DNA of 64,000 bases. It comes from Pseudomonadota bacterium (lineage in GTDB: Bacteria > Pseudomonadota > Gammaproteobacteria > Steroidobacterales > Steroidobacteraceae). A model generated the notes under the pieces. That model was not told the origin of the DNA, did not search any database, and saw only the letters and a program-made list of their open reading frames with translations. The stretch is from the NCBI GenBank assembly GCA_023433705.1, contig JAEYUC010000073.1:16071-80070 (forward strand). The letters are read 5' to 3'. A program made the translations under genes and the position numbers. Shown here one piece after another: positions 51,431-57,504 of this stretch; position 1 is the stretch's first letter; each line of letters opens with the position of its first letter.

Positions 51431-51455
51431 CAGATAAAGTGCCAAACCGTTAGGT
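51404..51455 (+). repeat. attC12, internally deleted
   Basis: Only 52 nt. The left part (CTCGTTCGAGCGGACGCGTG and GATAAAGTGCCAA) is normal, then about 36 nt including the L' arm are missing and R' GTTAGGT 51449-51455 follows directly. R'' is degenerate (TCTGAAC). Confidence 0.8.
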
Positions 51456-51467
51456 GGCTGAAGAACC

Positions 51468-51560
51468 GTGCTCATAGACGCCGCGATACTTGCGTTCGGC
51501 TTCGCATTTACATGGGCAATGTGGAGGTCAACGCAATGGTGCATACCGCGTGAACGATAA
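51468..51560 (+). CDS. Cassette 13: 30-residue single-helix peptide, candidate
   Basis: GTG 51468 to TAA 51560 encodes MLIDAAILAFGFAFTWAMWR and a short polar end (STQWCIPRER). One membrane helix fills most of it. The stop lies in the attC13 remnant. It could be a true small membrane peptide or the residue of a shortened cassette; no homologue is recognised. Confidence 0.35.
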   Translation: MLIDAAILAFGFAFTWAMWRSTQWCIPRER

Positions 51561-51611
51561 GATGCCAAGCTCAAACGCTGGCGCGCGCGCGGCTGAGCTC
51601 AACCGTTAGGC
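51548..51611 (+). repeat. attC13, left half lost
   Basis: Similarity to the array attC begins at CGCGTGA and continues through GATGCCAAGCTCAAACG and the L' arm to R' GTTAGGC 51605-51611. No R'' or L'' is recognisable. Confidence 0.75.
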
Positions 51612-51614
51612 GGC

Positions 51615-52130
51615 ATGATGCGTATCCTGATCGTCATCGTACTCGCACTTGCAGCGCGCTCGAGCTTTGCGGAGGCGAATCACCTTATAGGAGTGAAGTG
51701 CAACCAGCGCACTGATCGACTGATCGTCTACTACTTTGACACTGAGGATGAGGAGTACGTCTCGTCGAGGAGAAGCCCAAACGAGTGGACAACAAGTGAC
51801 TTCTTCGGGCCCGCAGTTGAGGGGTCATGGGGCGAATCACGGGAAATGGCGAGAACCTGCACCTTGAGCCACGGCACTTACACGGTCCGCATTTTTCCTG
51901 ATGTCGACAACCCCAATGCCAATGGCGAGTGCGGAGCATCAATGTCATTCTTCGTCGACATAATTCGCGGAAAGGAATGGATCTTGGTTCGGCATCGCCT
52001 GGATTCCGCGCGCTGCAATGACCCTACAGGGTTCATTACGACACGCATAGTGGTTGACGCGAAGTCCAAGGAACCGCGGTTAACTCAGATACCGTCTATG
52101 GCGGGCGTGCTGCCGCCTAACAACCGTTAG
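51615..52130 (+). CDS. Cassette 14: secreted hypothetical protein
   Basis: 171 residues with a signal peptide (MMRILIVIVLALAARSSFAE). The mature domain has five Cys, including KCNQRT, ARTCTLSHG, GECGAS and SARCNDP, suggesting disulfides in the periplasm, and looks beta-rich. The stop TAG is supplied by the R' box of the collapsed attC14, giving the end LPPNNR. No family recognised. Confidence 0.6.
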   Translation: MMRILIVIVLALAARSSFAEANHLIGVKCNQRTDRLIVYYFDTEDEEYVSSRRSPNEWTTSDFFGPAVEGSWGESREMARTCTLSHGTYTVRIFPDVDNPNANGECGASMSFFVDIIRGKEWILVRHRLDSARCNDPTGFITTRIVVDAKSKEPRLTQIPSMAGVLPPNNR

Positions 52131-52132
52131 AC
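52115..52132 (+). repeat. attC14, collapsed to 18 nt
   Basis: R'' GCCTAAC 52115-52121 and R' GTTAGAC 52126-52132 are separated by only 4 nt, so the whole stem and loop are gone. Cassette 14 end still complements its start over 11 bp. Confidence 0.8.
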
Positions 52133-52138
52133 GGCGCC

Positions 52139-52444
52139 ATGAGTAGCTGGCAGTTTCAAGCGTATCGGGAATTCTGGGACGTGCCCCGGATGGTCGTCGC
52201 TAGAGACGACAGTGGCACTTATTTATTCCACTCTCGCTTCGATGAAATTCTCGATGACTACATCGATCACTACGAAGTTTTTGAGATCCCGGCGCTCACC
52301 GACGACGAGTTGCGCGGTTCGTGGGCATCTCTTCCTGGCAAGGCGCTCCGCCGGCTGGCTGACGTGCCACTTCGCCAGTTACCCTTCGAGATAACCCGTC
52401 GCGAGTTTCGTGACTTTGACACTGAGTTTCCAACGCGGCGGTAA
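52139..52444 (+). CDS. Cassette 15: soluble hypothetical protein
   Basis: 101 residues, no signal or membrane segment, rich in aromatic and acidic residues (QAYREFWDVPRMVVARDDSG, FDEILDDYIDHYEVFEIP), ending in basic ITRREFRDFDTEFPTRR. Size and charge resemble small immunity or antitoxin proteins, but no family is recognised and no toxin partner is adjacent. Starts 6 nt after R'; stops 25 nt before attC15. Confidence 0.6.
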   Translation: MSSWQFQAYREFWDVPRMVVARDDSGTYLFHSRFDEILDDYIDHYEVFEIPALTDDELRGSWASLPGKALRRLADVPLRQLPFEITRREFRDFDTEFPTRR

Positions 52445-52469
52445 TGCAGAATGAACGCCTCGCAACGCC

Positions 52470-52557
52470 GTCTAGCACCTAGTTCGTGCGGACGCGCGAT
52501 AGATAAAGTGCCAAGCTCATACTGCGGCGCGCGCGCCACTCGACTCAAACGTTAGGC
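52470..52557 (+). repeat. attC15
   Basis: 88 nt. R'' GTCTAGC 52470-52476 has one change from the expected GTCTAAC (complement of cassette 15's start). R' GTTAGGC 52551-52557. Confidence 0.88.
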
Positions 52558-52561
52558 GACC

Positions 52562-52861
52562 ATGAAGATCCTGCCAAGCACCTGGGTAATTGGTACGGCC
52601 GGCGTACTCATCACGCCAGCTGGGCTTGTGCTATTCATATTCGGAGATCCTAAGAGCGATTTCGACTGGCTTCCTTGGGGTTTCATTTTTGTTATGACAG
52701 GCGTAAGCCTCATCGGCGGCGCCATTGTGCGGGAGGCGATCCTCCGTTCTCCTGCCGACAAGTTTCGCCGCGCCATTTCCACAGGTGTCGCCGGTGGACT
52801 CGGCCTTGGTGGTAGCGGTGCCGATGGAGGTGGCGACGGCGGGAGTGGCGGTGGAGACTAG
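52562..52861 (+). CDS. Cassette 16: two-helix membrane protein with glycine-rich tail
   Basis: 99 residues with two membrane segments (TWVIGTAGVLITPAGLVLFI; GFIFVMTGVSLIGGAIVREA) and a low-complexity Gly/Asp/Ser tail (GLGLGGSGADGGGDGGSGGG). The tail repeats could be a translation of simple GGT/GGC repeats. The ATG lies 4 nt after R'. No family recognised. Confidence 0.6.
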   Translation: MKILPSTWVIGTAGVLITPAGLVLFIFGDPKSDFDWLPWGFIFVMTGVSLIGGAIVREAILRSPADKFRRAISTGVAGGLGLGGSGADGGGDGGSGGGD

Positions 52862-52872
52862 GAAGAATGGTC

Positions 52873-52960
52873 GCCTAACATCTCGTTCGAGCGGTCGCGT
52901 GAGGGATTAAGTGCCAAACTCATACATCGGCGTGCGCGCCGCTCAACTCAACCGCTAGCG
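52873..52960 (+). repeat. attC16
   Basis: 88 nt. R'' GCCTAAC 52873-52879; R' is altered to GCTAGCG (52954-52960). Own-end complementarity of cassette 16 is 13 bp. Confidence 0.88.
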
Positions 52961-52963
52961 CGC

Positions 52964-53539
52964 ATGGTCATCCACTGCGCGAGGCTTCTCATCATCCTTG
53001 CATTGGCAGCCATCGAGATTGGCTGTGTTTACAGTAGTGAGACCCCGTATCCAGCAAAATGGCCCTCATTGAGTGTGGGTGCCAAAGACTGCTCTGCATT
53101 GGCAGGAGTGTTCGACGAAGCGCCGATTGCGCATGCAGATGAGAGAGCTGGCTTGACCGGGCAAATCGGCAATCTCTCTTCGTTGCTAGATCGAAGCACG
53201 CTTAAGTTCAATCCTTTTCTCCACGTCCAGCGAGTAGAACTGAGCGTTGAGGGAGAAGCGTTTCAAGCAGTTGCCCATGGGCTTCCTGGTGAAGAGCCAC
53301 TCGTTCTCCAAGTCACCGACCGGTGGCTTTGCGTAGACGGTAAGCTTCACGCGGAGTTTTCAGATTCCGAAGTTTCTGAACATGACGCGGTACGCAAGAA
53401 TCGGGAATCAGTTTTGATATTTGCTACGGACAACGGTGAGCTAGTCGTCGAGGTGCGTGGCAATAGCACCGGTTTGTCCATCCTGCCTTACGGCGTTGGG
53501 GGGAGTTACTGGAATCGTTACCGTAGAACGAGGAATTAG
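52964..53539 (+). CDS. Cassette 17: exported, possibly lipoprotein, hypothetical
   Basis: 191 residues. A hydrophobic N terminus (ARLLIILALAAIEIGC) ends in a Cys that could be lipidated, though the box IEIGC is atypical. The mature domain is mixed, with a strand-rich centre (FLHVQRVELSVEGEAFQAVA, LVLQVTDRWLCVDGKLHAEF). No family recognised. It stops 8 nt before attC17. Confidence 0.55.
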   Translation: MVIHCARLLIILALAAIEIGCVYSSETPYPAKWPSLSVGAKDCSALAGVFDEAPIAHADERAGLTGQIGNLSSLLDRSTLKFNPFLHVQRVELSVEGEAFQAVAHGLPGEEPLVLQVTDRWLCVDGKLHAEFSDSEVSEHDAVRKNRESVLIFATDNGELVVEVRGNSTGLSILPYGVGGSYWNRYRRTRN

Positions 53540-53547
53540 CGCAAGCG

Positions 53548-53635
53548 CGCTATCAAATCGCTGGAGCGCACGCGTGGAAAATAGAGCGCCACGTTCATAC
53601 AGCAGCGCGCGCGGCGCTCGGCTCAGGAGTTAGGC
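53548..53635 (+). repeat. attC17
   Basis: 88 nt but weathered. R'' CGCTATC 53548-53554 matches, with one change, the complement of the unusual start of cassette 17 (GCTAGCG). R' GTTAGGC 53629-53635; several arm substitutions. Confidence 0.82.
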
Positions 53636-53639
53636 GTCA

Positions 53640-53762
53640 ATGAACTGGCGACGCAAGCAGACCAAGGGATTCCAAATGGCCAATACACTCTCGTTTTGTG
53701 GCCTGTTCCTCACTCTAGTCGGTCGGCGTGCGCGCCGCTCAACTCAATCGTTAGGTGGGTGA
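53640..53762 (+). CDS. Cassette 18: 40-residue frame in a cassette remnant
   Basis: ATG 53640 to TGA 53762 encodes MNWRRKQTKGFQMANTLSFC and a short hydrophobic stretch, then reads through the attC18 remnant (RRARRSTQSLGG). The TGA overlaps the ATG of cassette 19 (TGATG). Most likely the 5' end of a gene whose remainder was deleted together with half of the attC. Confidence 0.3.
   Translation: MNWRRKQTKGFQMANTLSFCGLFLTLVGRRARRSTQSLGG
53722..53756 (+). repeat. attC18, only the right half remains
   Basis: TCGGCGTGCGCGCCGCTCAA and on to R' GTTAGGT 53750-53756 match the right half of the array attC. No left half is found, so a deletion removed it with part of the cassette. Confidence 0.75.
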
Positions 53763-54271
53763 TGTACGCCTTCGACGCTACCTACAACGAAGAGGAAGCA
53801 GCGAGATCGGAGCGAGCGTTCCTGCGGCGATCGGCGCGCGAACTGCGCAAGTTCTATTACCTGAGCGACCTCGTCGTCCTGCTTCTCTTCGCAGCTTCAC
53901 TGATCTTTAGAGGCCCGACCTGGGCTACGTACACGCTTGGCGCATTGTTCCTGGTTTCACTACTTGGCGAAACGTTCTACTACGTTGCGCGTCTCGCAAA
54001 GACAAGGCGGTTAGCCCGGCGCTATCCGAATCGGCGCATAGAGATTGGGAACGACGCACTTCGTGTAGGTGCGGGCGGGGAAACCACGCGCGTTCCATGG
54101 ACGCGCATAAAGTTCATCTGGACAACGGACGAGTCGGTGATACTGGTGCTGAGCCCCTTCCTCTCGGTGTCGATACCGCGCGCCCAATTACCGGCGGAGG
54201 CTTACGACCGTCTCGTCATGCTTATCTCGTCGCCAACCAGCACTTCGTTCGAGCAGACGCGAGAGGTATAA
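53762..54271 (+). CDS. Cassette 19: membrane protein with YcxB-like C-terminal domain
   Basis: 169 residues. Two membrane segments (YYLSDLVVLLLFAASLIF; GALFLVSLLGETFYYVARLA) are followed by a PH-like soluble domain (GGETTRVPWTRIKFIWTTDE, VILVLSPFLSVSIPRAQLP) as in YcxB proteins. Function of that family is unknown. ATG 53762 overlaps the stop of the cassette 18 frame. The tail TSTSFEQTREV comes from the diverged attC19. Confidence 0.65.
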   Translation: MYAFDATYNEEEAARSERAFLRRSARELRKFYYLSDLVVLLLFAASLIFRGPTWATYTLGALFLVSLLGETFYYVARLAKTRRLARRYPNRRIEIGNDALRVGAGGETTRVPWTRIKFIWTTDESVILVLSPFLSVSIPRAQLPAEAYDRLVMLISSPTSTSFEQTREV

Positions 54272-54322
54272 GGTGCCAATCTCATACGGCGACGTGCGCG
54301 CCGCTCAGCTCAACCGTTTGGC
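54231..54322 (+). repeat. attC19, degenerate
   Basis: About 92 nt. A CGCCAAC and small insertion replace R''; R' is altered to GTTTGGC (54316-54322). The arms (TTCGAGCAG, CCGCTCAGCTCAA) are still recognisable. Confidence 0.75.
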
Positions 54323-54328
54323 GACGCG

Positions 54329-54769
54329 ATGCACATAGCACGTTGGGCTCTCATCGGCGCAGCACTCCTGGCCTCTTTCCAAGCATGGCTTTGGGCCGGC
54401 CAAGACTCACTGCTCGCTCTCGCCGGGGCCATCGCATTGGCGATGGCATTGGTTGCGATAGCTTTGCTTCCTGGCACGCGCTTCGCGCTCATAGTTGGCC
54501 GCGCATGGGCACTTCCGCGCGCGCCCGGCGAGTCGGAGCGACACTATCGCTTCAAAATAGCCGCGGCTTGGTGTGTAGTGGTTACTGCTTGCTTCATTGG
54601 TTGTATCGCCGTCCGCAACACAACCATATCCCAGTCCGCTGGCATTGGTCTGAGAGTATTCGGCGTAGTCGCTGCAGTAATGGCGCTGCAGTCTGCATTG
54701 GTTGGAATGTTCGGGCGAGCCCGTGGCGCGCCACCCAACACCTCGCTCGGACGGACGAGTGAGAGATAA
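54329..54769 (+). CDS. Cassette 20: multi-helix membrane protein
   Basis: 146 residues with about four membrane segments (ALIGAALLASFQAWLWAG; SLLALAGAIALAMALVAIAL; AAWCVVVTACFIGCIAVR; GLRVFGVVAAVMALQSALV). A GESERHYRFKIAAAW loop joins the halves. No family recognised. The tail PPNTSLGRTSER and stop lie in attC20. Confidence 0.6.
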   Translation: MHIARWALIGAALLASFQAWLWAGQDSLLALAGAIALAMALVAIALLPGTRFALIVGRAWALPRAPGESERHYRFKIAAAWCVVVTACFIGCIAVRNTTISQSAGIGLRVFGVVAAVMALQSALVGMFGRARGAPPNTSLGRTSER

Positions 54770-54820
54770 GGTGCCAGGCTCAAACGCCGATGTGCGCGTC
54801 GCTCAGCTCAATAGTTAGAG
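54733..54820 (+). repeat. attC20
   Basis: 88 nt with many substitutions. R'' ACCCAAC 54733-54739 does not match the cassette start; R' GTTAGAG 54814-54820. Last complete attC of the array. Confidence 0.82.
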
Positions 54821-54825
54821 GCACG

Positions 54826-55365
54826 ATGCGCACGACAGAGCCGGCAAGCTTCAGGCGCGTGCTCCAGCACCTGATTCCGCCGCGTGGGTGGATAGTTCCA
54901 ACCACCGACTCCTTGCGCGTGGCCATATCCAGAGTCCAAGGCGCATTCCAGACGAGCGCGCGCGAAGACGCCTGGACGTTCATCACGATTGTCCTCTTCA
55001 TGCTGCCCCTGGGCATTTTGGCGGGCAAATCGTGGTCTGACTTTCAACGAACTTCGCTCGACCGCGATCTCTGGCTGGCAATCACTGGCGTCGTATTGAT
55101 GATGGGAGTTGCCTTGTTGCTCATGCCGCGATTCGGTGTGAGATATGAGTTTCGCGAGGGCCACATCGAGAAGCTCACGGCGAGCGGCAAGGTTGTTTGG
55201 CGCGAGTGCCTGACTACCGTACCGCGCATCGTTCTGTGCCGAGACAAGTTGAACACTTTCATCACATTGCGCTGGCCGGAGAGAAGGCGCTCCTTTCTGG
55301 TTCCCGACTCCCTTGCCAATGCGATCGACGAAGCGCAGGCAAGCTTGCACGAGACGGAGAGTTGA
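54826..55365 (+). CDS. Cassette 21: membrane protein with PH-like domain, last of the array
   Basis: 179 residues. Two membrane segments (TFITIVLFMLPLGILAG; WLAITGVVLMMGVALLLMPR) precede a strand-rich domain (GVRYEFREGHIEKLTASGKV, DKLNTFITLRWPERRRSFLV, ANAIDEAQASL) with the same layout as cassette 19, suggesting a YcxB-like relative. No attC follows; a lone GCCCAAC at 55387 may be all that is left of its R''. The next gene is convergent. Confidence 0.6.
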   Translation: MRTTEPASFRRVLQHLIPPRGWIVPTTDSLRVAISRVQGAFQTSAREDAWTFITIVLFMLPLGILAGKSWSDFQRTSLDRDLWLAITGVVLMMGVALLLMPRFGVRYEFREGHIEKLTASGKVVWRECLTTVPRIVLCRDKLNTFITLRWPERRRSFLVPDSLANAIDEAQASLHETES

Positions 55366-55403
55366 ACTTCCCGATCGGCAGTCAGCGCCCAACCTGTGAC
55401 CCG

Positions 55404-55796
55404 CTACTTCGACTCCGCCGGCTCGAACAACTCGACCAGGTTCCCCGACGGATCCTCGATCAGGATCTGCCGCCCGCCGGGTCCTGTCAGGTAGTCGCTG
55501 CGAAAGCGCACGCCCGCCTTCCTGAGAATCTCGACGTCGTGCTCGAGGATTCGCGTCCGCACGACGATGCGGTTCCACCCGCCGGGTTCTGGTCTGCGCC
55601 CATCGGGAGTCGGTTGCGAGCCGCCGCCGGGTCCCTTCGGCGGGCTCAACACCATTTGCAGGTTGTCCCTTTCGAGCAATGCGAAATACGGCCCGGACTG
55701 GGCCTCGACGCGAAAACCGAAGTGCTCGGTGTAGAACGCCACTGCCTCGTCCACGTCGTTGACGATGTAACGAACCATGAGTGAGTTGAGTTCCAA
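55404..55796 (-). CDS. VOC (glyoxalase/bleomycin-resistance) family protein
   Basis: 130 residues. The paired beta-alpha-beta-beta-beta modules of the VOC fold are visible (VRYIVNDVDEAVAFYTEHFG; YFALLERDNLQMVLSPPK; GVRFRSDYLTGPGGRQILIE; DPSGNLVELFEP with the metal-ligand Glu). Members include glyoxalases, dioxygenases and antibiotic-binding proteins; the exact activity is not readable. TTG 55796 has AAGGAG 7 nt upstream; ATG 55778 is the alternative. Marks the right edge of the array. Confidence 0.85.
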   Translation of the reverse strand: MELNSLMVRYIVNDVDEAVAFYTEHFGFRVEAQSGPYFALLERDNLQMVLSPPKGPGGGSQPTPDGRRPEPGGWNRIVVRTRILEHDVEILRKAGVRFRSDYLTGPGGRQILIEDPSGNLVELFEPAESK

Positions 55797-55992
55797 CTGA
55801 CGACTCCTTGTTCCAGGCAGTAGGCCGCAGCATGCGCCCGTTGGGCAAAGTTGTCCGTCGGCAGTTCGCCCGCGAGGGATCGGACGATTTCCACGCAATT
55901 GGAACGGGGCGGCGCCGCGGGCATTTGCATGCCCCGTCACGGACTTCGACGATCCCAGATAACATGTGCCTTACGTTGCGAAAAGGATCGTC

Positions 55993-56649
55993 ATGAAGCG
56001 TCGCCACGGATTCGAACTCGAGAACCGCCGAAGGGATTGGAACGTGGTGTTGCCTCGATTGGGGATGTCCGTGCTGCTGGCGTTGGCAATTTGCAGTGCC
56101 GCCGTCGCGCAGAAGGCATCCGATTCGACACGCCGGGAGATCTCGCAATTTCTCGCGCATCCGCTGTTCCTGGAATCTTACTCGTGCTCGGAACACGCGG
56201 CGGGCGAGCTGCCCTACCTGGGAGACGATCTCGGCCAGGACTGCATGATCGAAGCCTTCGTCGAGAAGGATGGCCGCGCCTTCATGCGCGCGTACGCCAC
56301 CGATGGACTAACTAACGAGGACTGGTACGGCTGGAACAAAGTCGTGCTCTCACCGTGCGACTGCACGGTGACCGCCATCAACATCAATCCGGTGACCAAC
56401 ATTCCGGGACAGACGGGAAAACCGCCTGCCTCGTCCATCGAGCTGCTGACGGCCGACGGAGTTTCGGTGGTGCTCGCGCACATCCAGGCGCCGCTCGTGA
56501 AGAAAGGCGAGGAGATCAAGCGCGGTCAGCCGGTGGCGCACGTCGGCAACAATGGATACTCGCGTGTGCCGCACATTCACATCGGCGCCTGGCATGAGCG
56601 GGATGGACTCCAGATCCGATGGGATCAGAAAAAGATCCCCGTCCCGTGA
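55993..56649 (+). CDS. M23 (LytM-type) peptidase, secreted
   Basis: 218 residues with a signal-anchor or signal peptide (LGMSVLLALAICSAAVAQ). The LytM domain shows VSVVLAHIQAPLVKKGEEIK, RGQPVAHVGNNGYSRVPHIH and the HxH zinc motif HIHIGAW near residue 200. It may cut peptidoglycan cross-links or be a non-catalytic amidase activator, since the first zinc-ligand region is not typical. AAGGA precedes ATG 55993. The stop overlaps the next start (TGATG). Confidence 0.8.
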   Translation: MKRRHGFELENRRRDWNVVLPRLGMSVLLALAICSAAVAQKASDSTRREISQFLAHPLFLESYSCSEHAAGELPYLGDDLGQDCMIEAFVEKDGRAFMRAYATDGLTNEDWYGWNKVVLSPCDCTVTAININPVTNIPGQTGKPPASSIELLTADGVSVVLAHIQAPLVKKGEEIKRGQPVAHVGNNGYSRVPHIHIGAWHERDGLQIRWDQKKIPVP

Positions 56650-57389
56650 TGAAGCATCCGACGAACCTGGCGACGAGAGCGTCATCGCGGAGCCGATTCT
56701 TCCTCTACATGGCCTTCGTATTCCTGGCCATCGCGCTCATCGGCTTCTCGACTACCTACTTCCTGCCTCTGTCGCGCGGCGCGTTCAGCGCGCCGCCGAT
56801 CATTCACGTACACGGCGTGTTGTTGTTCGGCTGGTTGCTGCTCTTCATCGCCCAATCGTCCCTGATCCACAACCGCAGCTTCGTCACCCATCGCCAGCTC
56901 GGCGTCTTTGGCGCCACGCTGTGCGTTGGCATCGTGATCTCCGGCGTCCTCGTCGGGCTGCACGCCACGCGGCGCGACCTGGCCGCCGGCGGCGGCGATG
57001 ACTTCGTGCTCGGCCAGTTCGTCAATGTGCTGATCGAGATGCTCCTCTTCGGTGCGCTGGTCACCGCCGCGATCGTCCTGCGCCGCGACGGCGACAGTCA
57101 CAAACGCCTGCTTCTGCTGGCCACGATTTCGGCGCTGGGGCCGGCGTGGCTGCGATTTCGCCACCTGTTGCCCGCGGTACCGTACCCATTCGTGACGTTT
57201 TCCCTGCTGGCGGACTCGCTGTTGCTGATCGCCATCGCGCGCGACCATTTCGCGATCAAGCGTGTTCATCCGGTCTACCTCTGGGGCGGTGCCGCCATGG
57301 TGGCGGTTCACACCGTCGAGCTGCTGGCGGCCACCAGCGCGTCCTGGGTTCGATTGTCGCGCTGGCTGCTCGGGATGCCGGCGGCGTAA
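56649..57389 (+). CDS. Integral membrane protein, hypothetical
   Basis: 246 residues with about seven membrane segments (RFFLYMAFVFLAIALIGFST; VHGVLLFGWLLLFIAQSSLI; LGVFGATLCVGIVISGVLVG; FVNVLIEMLLFGALVTAAIV; YPFVTFSLLADSLLLIAIAR). Paired His residues in HVHGVLLFG and FVTHRQLG sit near helix ends as in some haem- or quinone-binding membrane proteins, but no family is established. Starts on the stop codon of the M23 gene, so co-translated. Confidence 0.65.
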   Translation: MKHPTNLATRASSRSRFFLYMAFVFLAIALIGFSTTYFLPLSRGAFSAPPIIHVHGVLLFGWLLLFIAQSSLIHNRSFVTHRQLGVFGATLCVGIVISGVLVGLHATRRDLAAGGGDDFVLGQFVNVLIEMLLFGALVTAAIVLRRDGDSHKRLLLLATISALGPAWLRFRHLLPAVPYPFVTFSLLADSLLLIAIARDHFAIKRVHPVYLWGGAAMVAVHTVELLAATSASWVRLSRWLLGMPAA

Positions 57390-57504
57390 GGGCGGGCGCC
57401 AGCGGAAAGTGCGTTGCGCTCCGGGGCGCGAACGAATGAGAATCGACGCTCGCCGCGGCTACTGAGGGAGGGTCGCTGCCCACGTCACCGATGAGGCCTA
57501 CCCG

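Larger units (their letters stand above)
45825..55393 (+). mobile_element. Integron gene-cassette array, 21 cassettes, no integrase in the window (CALIN-type)
   Basis: Twenty attC sites separate 21 short cassettes, all in the plus direction with gene then attC. Fifteen attC sites are exactly 88 nt and share L'' (GTTGGAGCGG-like) and L' (CCGCTCAACTCAA-like) arms with R'' RYYYAAC and R' GTTRRRY boxes. Cassette starts are complementary to their own ends, which is diagnostic for integron recombination. No tyrosine integrase gene is seen within 45 kb to the left or 9 kb to the right. Codon use and base composition are less GC-biased than the flanks. Confidence 0.93.

Noticed and set aside
46211..54820. 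Regularly spaced 88-nt repeats considered as a CRISPR array or tandem repeats
   Set aside because: Repeats are far too long and variable for CRISPR, spacing is 30-600 nt with genes between, and box structure plus cassette start/end pairing identify attC sites.
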